Of a stretch of DNA of 28,406 bases, positions 13,051 through 19,227 are shown piece after piece. The notes below the pieces were generated by a model. That model saw nothing but the letters and a program-made list of their open reading frames with translations. It had not been told where the DNA came from and made no database searches. The position numbers and the translations under genes are program-made. Position 1 is the first letter of the stretch. The number at the start of each line of letters is the position of its first letter. This stretch comes from a virus. The stretch spans positions 1-28,406 of IMG/VR virus record IMGVR_UViG_3300025652_000386; one strand, written 5' to 3'.

Positions 13051-13770
13051 GTGAGTAAGGAAGCGACAGCCGGAGAGATCTGGCAAACACTGTCCAAGCT
13101 TAACGTAGACGAGCACACAGAGGACCGTAACGGTTTGTCTTATCTGTCGTGGGCTTGGGCGTGGGGAATCATGATGGACAACTACCCCACGATGAAGGTC
13201 ACTTGGCACGGCGATGGTGACCACCTTGACCACATCGTGTACCCCGGCGGGACGGCGGCTGTGTCCTGTACTGTGTCCATTGGGGTTGTGGCACAGCATA
13301 TGTGGCTCCCGGTGATGGACTACCGGCACAAGGCCATTGCCAACCCGGATGCTAGGTCGATCAGCGACGCAAAGATGAGGTGCATGGTTAAATGCTTCGC
13401 ACTCTTTGGTCTTGGTCACTACATCTATGCGGGAGAAGACCTGCCGCCCGGAGAAAACAAAAAGGCAGGAAAAAATACTTCTACACCAGCGAAGACTGCT
13501 AAGCCCGCCCCAAAGCCTAAGGCAAAAGCCGAGGCGACACCCAAGGCGACGCAGGAGAACGGAGATCAGGTTTACGCCCAAGAGATGCTCAGCACTGTTA
13601 AGTCTCTCGCGAGCCGCCTGTCCAAGGCAGGGTGGGAGCCTGACCCTGCCTTTAAGGGGCGCGTCAAGACCGCAGTAAAGTCCGCTGACTTGGGTGAACT
13701 AAAGGCAGTATTGAGTGAGATGGAAGCAGTAGGAAATCCCGCACTTCAACTTTCAGGAGAGATCCAGTAA
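13051..13770 (+). CDS. DUF1071-type single-strand annealing protein
   Basis: 239 residues, GTG start behind AGGAGG at seven bases. The N-terminal domain has the family's opening pattern: IWQTLSKLNVDEH, then NGLSYLSWAWAWGIM (about residues 30-44), then ISDAKMRCMVKCFALFGLGHYIYAGED (about 105-131). DUF1071 proteins are phage proteins thought to be related to Rad52-type annealing proteins. A Lys/Ala/Pro-rich linker (about 140-172) leads to a helical C-terminal domain. The family name is fairly sure; the annealing role is inferred from family and neighbours, a nuclease before it and an SSB-like protein after it. Confidence 0.75.
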   Translation: MSKEATAGEIWQTLSKLNVDEHTEDRNGLSYLSWAWAWGIMMDNYPTMKVTWHGDGDHLDHIVYPGGTAAVSCTVSIGVVAQHMWLPVMDYRHKAIANPDARSISDAKMRCMVKCFALFGLGHYIYAGEDLPPGENKKAGKNTSTPAKTAKPAPKPKAKAEATPKATQENGDQVYAQEMLSTVKSLASRLSKAGWEPDPAFKGRVKTAVKSADLGELKAVLSEMEAVGNPALQLSGEIQ

Positions 13771-14093
13771 TGGCAGAGTACAAGACCGGACCAAGACAGG
13801 ATTTTGCGTTGTTCAAGAACAAGTACGCAAAGACTGATCGGCATCCGTCCGAGGTCGGCAACATTGAGATCGAACGCGAATTCCTTAAGGCCATGGTCGA
13901 ACAGGCAAAGACCGGCGTCATGCCGACGCTGAAGGCCGCTTCATGGAATCGTACATCGAAGAAGGGGGTCGCGTATCAGTTTGTGCGGCTCGAAGTCGCC
14001 ATGCCACAGGAGGACAGTCCCATCATCCCCAACGAAGCCGAAGAGTCAGGTGCGGCTGAGCAGGATGACGGCGACGACGACATGCCGTGGTAG
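13770..14093 (+). CDS. ssb: Candidate single-stranded DNA-binding protein with acidic tail
   Basis: 107 residues, coupled to the annealing protein by TAATG with CAGGAGAG upstream. The body is basic and strand-rich (FVRLEVAMP), and the last 20 residues are acidic, ending GDDDDMPW-like (DGDDDMPW). Bacterial SSBs end DDDIPF and T7 gp2.5 ends in an acidic tail with Phe; both tails recruit partners. The body is shorter than a usual OB-fold SSB and I see no clear OB signature. The assignment rests on the tail and the position. Confidence 0.55.
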   Translation: MAEYKTGPRQDFALFKNKYAKTDRHPSEVGNIEIEREFLKAMVEQAKTGVMPTLKAASWNRTSKKGVAYQFVRLEVAMPQEDSPIIPNEAEESGAAEQDDGDDDMPW

Positions 14094-14263
14094 AGAGAAA
14101 GAGCATCCTTGTTCGTCTGCCCCCTGCGATAAAGCAGGGGGTGGATGATCAGGCTAAAGAGTCAGGTGTAAGCCGGAATAAGATTATAGTGGAAGCGGTG
14201 ACCCTGTACTTGAAAGACCTCAAGAACGGCCCAAAACCCACCAGAGATACTTGGTGGAAATAA
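14087..14263 (+). CDS. Ribbon-helix-helix DNA-binding protein (58 aa)
   Basis: The GTG start overlaps the SSB-like stop by seven bases. The sequence VERKSILVRLPPAIKQGV gives the beta strand and first helix of an Arc/CopG/MetJ fold (about residues 2-19). GVSRNKIIVEAVTLYLKDL gives the second helix with its SRNKII-VEA pattern (about 27-45). The basic tail ends DTWWK. Such proteins bind short inverted repeats as dimers and usually repress. The window has a repeated 13-bp dyad and this is the best candidate binder, but that link is inference. The gene is short and easily missed. Confidence 0.7.
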   Translation: MVERKSILVRLPPAIKQGVDDQAKESGVSRNKIIVEAVTLYLKDLKNGPKPTRDTWWK

Positions 14264-14267
14264 AACG

Positions 14268-14291
14268 TATGAAAATATTTTTTACATACGC
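14268..14291 (+). other. A/T-rich inverted repeat after the RHH gene
   Basis: CGTATG and CATACG flank a run of A and T bases (AAAATATTTTTT). It could act as a weak terminator for the recombination operon, or it may simply separate that operon from the structured leader that follows. Confidence 0.4.
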
Positions 14292-14305
14292 AGCAGGAGG
14301 CCCCC

Positions 14306-14413
14306 ATGTTCCACGCAAAGCTGAAAGATCAGGGGACATGTGGTGGCCGTAGCCGCTTGCCGGCGGCTGCATGGGTGTCCCTGATAACCTTGAATCAGGG
14401 TTCCGTTTGGTAA
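14306..14413 (+). CDS. Possible 35-codon leader peptide
   Basis: The ATG follows CAGGAGG at suitable spacing and reads MFHAKLKDQGTCGG onward to SVW, then TAA. It resembles no family. It runs across three segments that can pair in two exclusive ways, so ribosome movement along it could choose the fold, as in attenuation. It may instead be a chance ORF over a structured RNA. Confidence 0.35.
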   Translation: MFHAKLKDQGTCGGRSRLPAAAWVSLITLNQGSVW

Positions 14414-14493
14414 TATGGTTGCTGCCATATAATCGGAAAGGGTCGCCCTCCCAGATGCGAGATCAAAGCCTCGTTTCTTGGTTGAGGGCACCC
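14321..14493 (+). ncRNA. Candidate structured leader or small RNA
   Basis: TGTCCCTGAT (14376-14385) can pair either with ATCAGGGGACA upstream (14329-14339, one bulge) or, through CCCTGAT, with ATCAGGG downstream (14394-14400). The first fold encloses a GTAGCCGC/GCGGCTGC stem. A TTCCG/CGGAA stem with inner ATATGG/CCATAT follows (14401-14438). A long stem then closes with GCCCTC/GAGGGC (14445-14489), with inner CGAG/CTCG. The next gene's binding site is at 14511. This is not a tRNA and I do not recognise an RNA family. Confidence 0.5.
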
Positions 14494-14521
14494 GCACCCA
14501 CATAACTAATCGGAGGTAGAC

Positions 14522-14887
14522 ATGAGAAAGGAGAAGGACATGGACACTGGACCCGCATGGCTCGTAGAGGCCCAGAACGACCCCTTTCAGACATCATTGT
14601 TTGAGGGAGAATCAGCTAGGGATAAGGCGGTTGCGAACCTAGACTTAGCATATGACGGCTGGATAGATTCGGTTATGAAAATAATTTCATCAATTCCAAA
14701 TTCTCAGTCTTTCACGACTGACTACTTGTGGGAGCAAGTCGAGTCTTCGCCCAATGAGCCACGCGCTATGGGTGCTGTTATGACTAGGGCGAGAAGGGAG
14801 GGTTTGGTGACCTCTACTGGTAACTACATTAAGAGCAGGCGTCCTGAGTGTCATGCCCGACCTGTTATGATATGGAGGCGTATCTAA
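14522..14887 (+). CDS. Phage protein with winged-helix-like C-terminal domain (121 aa)
   Basis: The ATG follows ATCGGAGG; a half-site ACTAAT (14505-14510) precedes it. Residues about 60-121 read FTTDYLWEQVESSPNEPRAMGAVMTRARREGLV followed by YIKSRRPECHARPVMIWRRI. The order helix, turn with PNEPRAMG, basic helix, then SRRPECHARPV-W is one I associate with small phage proteins near replication genes, probably DNA-binding. The N-terminal half is acidic. Function is inferred only. The gene is behind the structured leader, so its expression may be controlled there. Confidence 0.65.
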   Translation: MRKEKDMDTGPAWLVEAQNDPFQTSLFEGESARDKAVANLDLAYDGWIDSVMKIISSIPNSQSFTTDYLWEQVESSPNEPRAMGAVMTRARREGLVTSTGNYIKSRRPECHARPVMIWRRI

Positions 14888-15123
14888 TGAAAGAGTTAGG
14901 GGGCCTGAGCCTCACGCCGACGAGAAACGATCTGCGGTACATAAACGACCACGACGACCCCAAGGCGGTGCTCGCCGCATGGTACAATGAGATCCCAATG
15001 GGGGCGTTTACAAGCAATGATGCGGAAGCGTTTCGTGCTGCGGTCGAAGATGAGTTGCGGCACATAGACGACAACGCCTGTGACCCCGTCGATATGTCAC
15101 TGATTTCCATTGAGGAGGTTTAA
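14887..15123 (+). CDS. Small acidic hypothetical protein (78 aa)
   Basis: The ATG overlaps the previous stop (TAATG). The protein is acidic and helical (FTSNDAEAFRAAVEDELRHIDD), with one cysteine and no membrane segment. The end SLISIEEV is encoded by DNA that also holds the next gene's binding site, GAGGAGG. The family is unrecognised. Confidence 0.6.
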   Translation: MKELGGLSLTPTRNDLRYINDHDDPKAVLAAWYNEIPMGAFTSNDAEAFRAAVEDELRHIDDNACDPVDMSLISIEEV

Positions 15124-15124
15124 C

Positions 15125-15499
15125 ATGAAACGCGAAAAAACAAGGAAGACTCGACCAGTAATTGATTTACCGGACATTCCATTACTGCCGTCACCGGAAT
15201 CCTTTGAGGATGACCGGGAGGGACAGTCAGGGTACGCAGCGATGGTTGGCTGCATTCTGATGCACTTCCTTGCCCCGGTCGCGAGGGGGTTCGATGGAGA
15301 GGGGTTGCCCCCCTTGAGGGATGGATGGGGTGACTGGAAGGATCTTTATTACACAGAGTCAGAGAAGTCGGGCCTCACCGAAACTGAAGCATCTGATTTT
15401 CTGGCCCACACATGTGTAACCCTAGTGCTTCTGGGTGTAATCGACCCACCCCCCGATGAGGGGGTGCTACCGAAAGACACAGACACCGTAGTCCATTGA
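15125..15499 (+). CDS. Hypothetical protein (124 aa)
   Basis: ATG 15125 follows GAGGAGGTTT. It has a basic N terminus (MKREKTRKTR), a Pro/Leu/Asp stretch, and a hydrophobic segment GYAAMVGCILMHFLAPVA (about residues 35-52) that is probably a buried helix. Two acidic-aromatic stretches include WGDWKDLYYTESEKSG and a helical LTETEASDFLAHTCVTLVLLGVI. It has no recognised motif. Its TGA overlaps the next ATG (TGATG). Confidence 0.6.
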   Translation: MKREKTRKTRPVIDLPDIPLLPSPESFEDDREGQSGYAAMVGCILMHFLAPVARGFDGEGLPPLRDGWGDWKDLYYTESEKSGLTETEASDFLAHTCVTLVLLGVIDPPPDEGVLPKDTDTVVH

Positions 15500-15618
15500 T
15501 GGACTGGGTGTACGTCTTGTTCACATCATTCTTGCTTGGCTGCTTGTTTGGTTTTTTCTGGGGAGCCCTGTGCGGGTACGCCTTCGCACTCTATGACATG
15601 CTCCCCGATGGCGACTAA
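15499..15618 (+). CDS. Small single-span membrane protein (39 aa)
   Basis: Translationally coupled to the gene before it (TGATG). Residues 3-30 are almost wholly hydrophobic (WVYVLFTSFLLGCLFGFF, then WGALCGYAFAL), with a GxxxG-like spacing of glycines, and the tail is acidic (DMLPDGD). One membrane helix is likely. It could be a small holin-like or regulatory membrane peptide, but it lies on the plus strand away from the minus-strand lysis genes. Its stop shares CTAA with the stop of the convergent gene. Confidence 0.6.
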   Translation: MDWVYVLFTSFLLGCLFGFFWGALCGYAFALYDMLPDGD

Positions 15619-16229
15619 CGGATAAGGGATACCAAGAGGGCACCGGCCAGTAGGGCGGGAGTTTGATCCATGAGGCGCTTGGGGAGTGGAGGCATAGCCT
15701 TCGCCCTCCAAGCGTCTCTTTCGCCTTCTAGCGCCATCACAGAGCCCCTGAGAGCGTCATTGACCCCAGCCTGTACAGCAAGTAGGGAGTCTGACACTTC
15801 AATCCTGCGCCACAGTAGCTCCCGGTCGCGATTGATAGCCCCGATCTCAGCCTCCATGGCGAGCACGACCCTGTCGTGTGATTCAATGACTTGGCCAAGC
15901 CCTTGCGCTAGACCAAGGTCGATCACGGCCAAGCTGTCCTGTAGCGCACCGACACTCTCATCGAACCTAATGGACGCCCTTCTGGCGTCGATCCGTGAGG
16001 CCGCGACTACTCTAGATAGGCTGTCTTGCAATACGGATAGGCTGTCCACGGCACGGTCGTACTCAATCGATACTGAGTCGAGCCTAGCTTCGGCCTCCCC
16101 CCGCAAACTATCCGCTTCAGCAACGGCAATGACCGCTTCCTTCACGGCTGCGCTGGTACCCCAAAAAAAATTTGTTAGCGAAAAATAGATGACAAAAAAG
16201 CCCAGCACGCCCCAAAAAATATTTTTCAT
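15615..16229 (-). CDS. N-anchored coiled-coil protein, spanin-like
   Basis: 204 residues from ATG 16229. A membrane anchor spans about residues 4-22 (IFWGVLGFFVIYFSL). It is followed by about 150 residues of charged heptad-like sequence rich in Asp, Ser, Leu, Ala and Arg, then a short hydrophobic end (LLAGALLVSLIR). A membrane-anchored coiled coil fits an Rz-type inner spanin, though it is longer than most and no outer partner was found. It is the last minus-strand gene of the late block. The upstream DNA is A/T-rich with no Shine-Dalgarno, unlike the plus-strand genes. Confidence 0.5.
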   Translation of the reverse strand: MKNIFWGVLGFFVIYFSLTNFFWGTSAAVKEAVIAVAEADSLRGEAEARLDSVSIEYDRAVDSLSVLQDSLSRVVAASRIDARRASIRFDESVGALQDSLAVIDLGLAQGLGQVIESHDRVVLAMEAEIGAINRDRELLWRRIEVSDSLLAVQAGVNDALRGSVMALEGERDAWRAKAMPPLPKRLMDQTPALLAGALLVSLIR

Positions 16230-16245
16230 ATTTAATTTTAATTTT

Positions 16246-16503
16246 TTATGAGCTTGTGACGTATCTATATGCAGGGATTTTATTGACGACCCCAACCATG
16301 TTCCGTCTCCGCACCCACACAACCTCAACGTCCCCAGAGTTAACCATCGCTCTCACATGCTTCCTTGCGGCCTTGTCGGTCATGCCCAGTGCCTCACATA
16401 GCTCAGCCATCGACTTGACGTGCTCGTTGGGCGTGTCAGAGTCCCTTTCTCTTAGGGACTGCTTGATCTGGTCAATAATCTCAGCTTCGGTGATGTTGCT
16501 CAC
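16246..16503 (-). CDS. Winged helix-turn-helix protein (85 aa)
   Basis: A GTG start overlaps the previous stop (GTGA). Residues about 25-60 read HVKSMAELCEALGMTDKAARKHVRAMVNSGDVEVVWVRR, a typical helix, recognition helix and wing. It is probably a DNA-binding regulator or small replication accessory. It is the second candidate, after the ribbon-helix-helix protein, for binding the 13-bp dyad. It lies in the late block, so it could instead control late or lysis genes. Confidence 0.65.
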   Translation of the reverse strand: MSNITEAEIIDQIKQSLRERDSDTPNEHVKSMAELCEALGMTDKAARKHVRAMVNSGDVEVVWVRRRNMVGVVNKIPAYRYVTSS

Positions 16504-17363
16504 TTAACTACAACCTCCGTTGGTCTTTTGGGGCGGAATAGAATTGGTTCTATCGTGTAGTTTCCGTCGTTGACGACGGCGCACACTAGGCCGATGTCAG
16601 CCAAGCTTTCAGCGACACGGTGTACATACTCTGTGGCCAACTGCCAAGCAGGAAGTGCGACCGCCCGTGTCTTGATCTTGTGGATCTGCCCACTGTCAGC
16701 AAACTGATGGAAGTGGCTTCGCACCGCTAAGTCCGGGGGGACTTCTCCGTCCATGGCGTAATTAAAGAAGATGTCCTGAGCGTACCACCGCATGTACGGA
16801 CCCTTTGTGTGGGCTCGCCTACCCATGCGGCCATGGTGCTTGACATCAATTTTGACATCGCCAATCGTGAGCTTGCGCCAGTACGAAGACTTCTGGCCAG
16901 TGTCGGGATCCCCTACGACAGGCCACCCGGCGGCTGACAACGCCCTTGCAATGCCCTCTTCTACGTTGCCGGACTCTCCAACGTGTGCCGCAGTACCGCG
17001 AATGATGTGGATGGAGTCTGGCCCTAATGCGAGGGGCACCAACATTGATTCCATGAAGCATCTGACATGGATACCTGTCAGCCTGCTGGCGATCTGCGCC
17101 GTCTTGTGATGATCTCCGTCAACGGCATCTCCATTCATAACGATGTGAAGACTTGTCCCCGGAATACTTTTTTTAATTTTGGCTACGCGGTCCCATGCCT
17201 CCAGCCAGTTATCCCAGAGCCACTGCTGAGCCTTGTTGGGCTTGTACCAACCACCATCATCCAACTCAAGCCCCTCCTCCGGGCAGAGGCCCACTGTTGA
17301 TCCGCAGTGGGTGTCACCTAAAAATACTACTAAGTGCCTATCTTGTGTTTTACGGGCGTCCAT
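16500..17363 (-). CDS. Calcineurin-like metallophosphoesterase
   Basis: 287-residue predicted two-metal phosphoesterase. Motifs in order are GDTHCGS (16-22), NGDAVDGDHH (77-86), RGTAAHVGESG (122-132, in place of the usual GNHE), VKHHGR (174-179) and RSHFHQ (215-220), all with metal-ligand Asp or His. It is complete and looks active. Phage members of this superfamily may cleave nucleic acids or nucleotides; the substrate here is unknown. An AGAGGA lies upstream of its ATG, and it sits seven bases after the small zinc protein. Confidence 0.8.
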   Translation of the reverse strand: MDARKTQDRHLVVFLGDTHCGSTVGLCPEEGLELDDGGWYKPNKAQQWLWDNWLEAWDRVAKIKKSIPGTSLHIVMNGDAVDGDHHKTAQIASRLTGIHVRCFMESMLVPLALGPDSIHIIRGTAAHVGESGNVEEGIARALSAAGWPVVGDPDTGQKSSYWRKLTIGDVKIDVKHHGRMGRRAHTKGPYMRWYAQDIFFNYAMDGEVPPDLAVRSHFHQFADSGQIHKIKTRAVALPAWQLATEYVHRVAESLADIGLVCAVVNDGNYTIEPILFRPKRPTEVVVK

Positions 17364-17369
17364 CGGTGT

Positions 17370-17549
17370 TCAATCCTCTTTGGGGTCAACAGGCGCTACA
17401 CCACATGTAGCGGGGCACGATCCATCTTCTTTGATTGCTTCTCCGCAATCGGGGCACTCAAAGAATTGTTCAGTGCTATCCCACCGGCACATCCAACAAA
17501 ACCTTTCCCCGTCGAGGTCTGGTGTAGCACACCTCTGGCAACTAGTCAT
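17370..17549 (-). CDS. Small zinc-ribbon protein with four cysteine pairs (59 aa)
   Basis: The ATG follows GGAGGTGAT. The sequence contains CQRC, CWMC, CPDC and CPATC at about residues 4-7, 19-22, 33-36 and 44-48, enough for two zinc sites. The protein is otherwise acidic. Small double zinc ribbons of this kind are common in phages and usually mediate nucleic-acid or protein contacts. It overlaps the upstream gene's stop (ATGA) and is followed closely by the phosphoesterase gene. Confidence 0.7.
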   Translation of the reverse strand: MTSCQRCATPDLDGERFCWMCRWDSTEQFFECPDCGEAIKEDGSCPATCGVAPVDPKED

Positions 17550-17752
17550 CTCGTATCACCTCCACCCTTGGGGCAATGGCGCCCCGTAATGTCATCTTCA
17601 AGGTAGTCAAAAATATGATTAATAAAAATAGAGAAAGCCATTGATCCGGGAATGAACCAATGGCTTCCGTTACACTCACAAGCCTTGATAATACTATGTC
17701 GCTTAACGTCTGAATCTGTAGCGAGTGTTAGTCGTCTCGGTTGGGAGCCCAC
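17546..17752 (-). CDS. Small hypothetical protein (68 aa)
   Basis: A GTG start with AGGAAA upstream, overlapping the 3' end of the membrane-protein gene by 25 bp. The N-terminal third is basic (SQPRRLTLATDSDVKRHSIIK), the middle has CEC and the end RHCPKGGG, so a third metal-type cysteine set is possible. An aromatic hydrophobic stretch (WFIPGSMAFSIFINHIF) is too polar to be a sure membrane helix. The stop overlaps the next start (ATGA). The family is unrecognised. Confidence 0.5.
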   Translation of the reverse strand: MGSQPRRLTLATDSDVKRHSIIKACECNGSHWFIPGSMAFSIFINHIFDYLEDDITGRHCPKGGGDTR

Positions 17753-17961
17753 TTTCCTATACCACTAATAGAGAAACAGCCCAACGTGATAATCAAAAAA
17801 GAATTGTAAATAAATTCTTGAACCTCAAGCTCGACACCCCACACCCCGGTGATCACATCTACAATGGCCGTCACTACCATGATTGCAAAGGAAATTGCGC
17901 CGATAATAGTGATCTCGTTCCAGTCATTATTGTCCTTAAAAACACTTAAAAATCTACTCAT
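17728..17961 (-). CDS. Two-helix membrane protein, holin candidate (77 aa)
   Basis: From ATG 17961, a short charged N terminus (SRFLSVFKDNNDWNE) leads to a first membrane helix (ITIIGAISFAIMVVTAIVDVI, about 17-37). A short acidic loop (ELEVQE) and a second helix (FIYNSFLIITLGCFSISGIG, about 50-69) follow, then a charged end. Size, two helices and location between virion genes and a spanin-like gene fit a class II holin. Many small phage membrane proteins look similar, so this is a candidate only. Confidence 0.5.
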   Translation of the reverse strand: MSRFLSVFKDNNDWNEITIIGAISFAIMVVTAIVDVITGVWGVELEVQEFIYNSFLIITLGCFSISGIGKWAPNRDD

Positions 17962-17972
17962 CAGTTTTATTT

Positions 17973-18773
17973 CTATTCTGGATACGGTCTGTTCTGGATG
18001 TAAATAATATCCATCGCGGCAGAGATTGCGATGTTAGCGGTTGCGCTATCGCCGATTGCCCTGTATTCGAGGTCTGTTTTTTCTAAGAATTTCTGAGGAA
18101 CATCATAACCCTGATGGACAGAACCTTCAGACTTTACAAACCTGTCCTTAATATTGAATACCCCACCGGGTGAGCGAGCGACCAGTGAAGTAGTGGCGTA
18201 TTTGCTGCTCTGTGTGGTCGCGACAGTGACATCTGTCTGTAGCAGGTAGGCCGTATATCCACGAGGGACGGTCCACAGGGCCATAAGCGTCTGGTTGTCA
18301 CCTACTGCAACCGTAGCGTACTTATTTGTAGGGACGCCCGATGTCGGGGAGGATTCGGTCCCCACATAGAGGACGCCTGCGTTCTGCCCGCCGCTACCGG
18401 CTGTCTCAACAACAACCCTGAACACCCTGATCCAGTTGAAAGCATTTCCAAGCTGAACACCGTTCTGGCCGTCCATGTCTGCCGTGACGGAAATCTCGTC
18501 ATAGTTGGCATCTAGGCCGCTTACTGTAACTGTTCTTGCTCCAGTCCCTGCGGCATCATCTGCCGTAGACGAGCTTGAGATGTATAACGTGCTTGCGCTT
18601 GGCAGGTATGTGTACATGCCACCCTGAGCCCACACAGTCTCTAGGGCGTCATCAATGTCGGGGTTAAAACCAAATTTAAATACGGCTTTATGGTACCCGA
18701 TCTGACCTCTGACGACCTGCAAGTAAAAGGGCTCGGTTGTCCCTACCCTAGAAATGGATGATACTTCTGCCAT
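17973..18773 (-). CDS. Beta-rich virion structural protein (266 aa)
   Basis: Almost entirely Ser/Thr/Gly/Val-rich beta sequence with no membrane segment. The layout includes FYLQVVRGQIGYHKAVFKFG near residues 16-35, then VWAQGGMYTYLP, STLYISSSSTADDAAGTGARTV, a GLDANYDE turn, and repeated strand-rich segments to RPYPE. This matches a conserved virion protein seen in marine short-tailed phages, likely a tail, fibre or surface component. The exact role is not known to me. The gene starts four bases after the stop of the gene before it. Confidence 0.6.
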   Translation of the reverse strand: MAEVSSISRVGTTEPFYLQVVRGQIGYHKAVFKFGFNPDIDDALETVWAQGGMYTYLPSASTLYISSSSTADDAAGTGARTVTVSGLDANYDEISVTADMDGQNGVQLGNAFNWIRVFRVVVETAGSGGQNAGVLYVGTESSPTSGVPTNKYATVAVGDNQTLMALWTVPRGYTAYLLQTDVTVATTQSSKYATTSLVARSPGGVFNIKDRFVKSEGSVHQGYDVPQKFLEKTDLEYRAIGDSATANIAISAAMDIIYIQNRPYPE

Positions 18774-18777
18774 GACG

Positions 18778-19227
18778 CTACCCTGTCTCTGTTTTGTCTT
18801 TAATTAAAAGTAGAAAAGACTCTTCGTCCTTCACGATCTCCCAAAACTCGTTGAACGCCTTCTTGCTATTCCACACCGCAAGCCGTCCGTCTTCTGTCTC
18901 ACCCCTGTTCTTGCCGGGGGCTATGCAGCCTTCGAGTTCGGATGCGTAGTTGGCAGCATGGAAGAGAAGCCTGTCCCGACCTTCTACGATGATCTCAAAG
19001 GTTGGATAATCGCCACGATGATAGTAGTCCTTGACGCAAGGGTGAAGGCCTTCGGGTATTAATTTGTATGCGTTTTCGATAGTCCAAAAACTCGCACCGC
19101 TATCCCCGTTATACAGTCTACCCCAGACTGAGTCAGCCTTCTCTGCCTCCCTTCTTAGGTGCCAGACGGGAGAGCGCATGGCATGACTTTGCCCCACGAG
19201 ATCGCTAAAAATTTCGTCTACAGGCAT
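18778..19227 (-). CDS. DUF5675-like protein (149 aa)
   Basis: Residues about 32-125 follow the family plan: SVWGRLYNG, SFWTIENAYKLIPEGLHPC, a mixed region with YPTFEII, then LLFHAANYASELEGCIAPG and a C-terminal FNEFWEIVKDEESFLLLI. The H-x-A/G-N with a following G-C resembles the His and Cys placement of YkuD-type transpeptidases, so a role in peptidoglycan or lysis has been suspected for the family. That role is not established. The start overlaps the large internal protein gene's stop by one base. Confidence 0.65.
   Translation of the reverse strand: MPVDEIFSDLVGQSHAMRSPVWHLRREAEKADSVWGRLYNGDSGASFWTIENAYKLIPEGLHPCVKDYYHRGDYPTFEIIVEGRDRLLFHAANYASELEGCIAPGKNRGETEDGRLAVWNSKKAFNEFWEIVKDEESFLLLIKDKTETG

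Noticed and set aside
14401-14493. tRNA gene
   Set aside because: The stems do not form a cloverleaf; there is no T-arm with TTC-A loop, no 7-bp acceptor pairing and no suitable anticodon loop.
14282-14503. Minus-strand 73-residue ORF
   Set aside because: It covers the strongly paired leader, has no ribosome binding site that fits a unit there, and its residues look like translated stems.
17392-17410. Fourth copy of the dispersed hairpin element
   Set aside because: CGCTACA/TGTAGCG forms a 7-bp stem that recalls copy A, but the flanks and the outer dyad do not match, and it is inside the zinc-ribbon gene.
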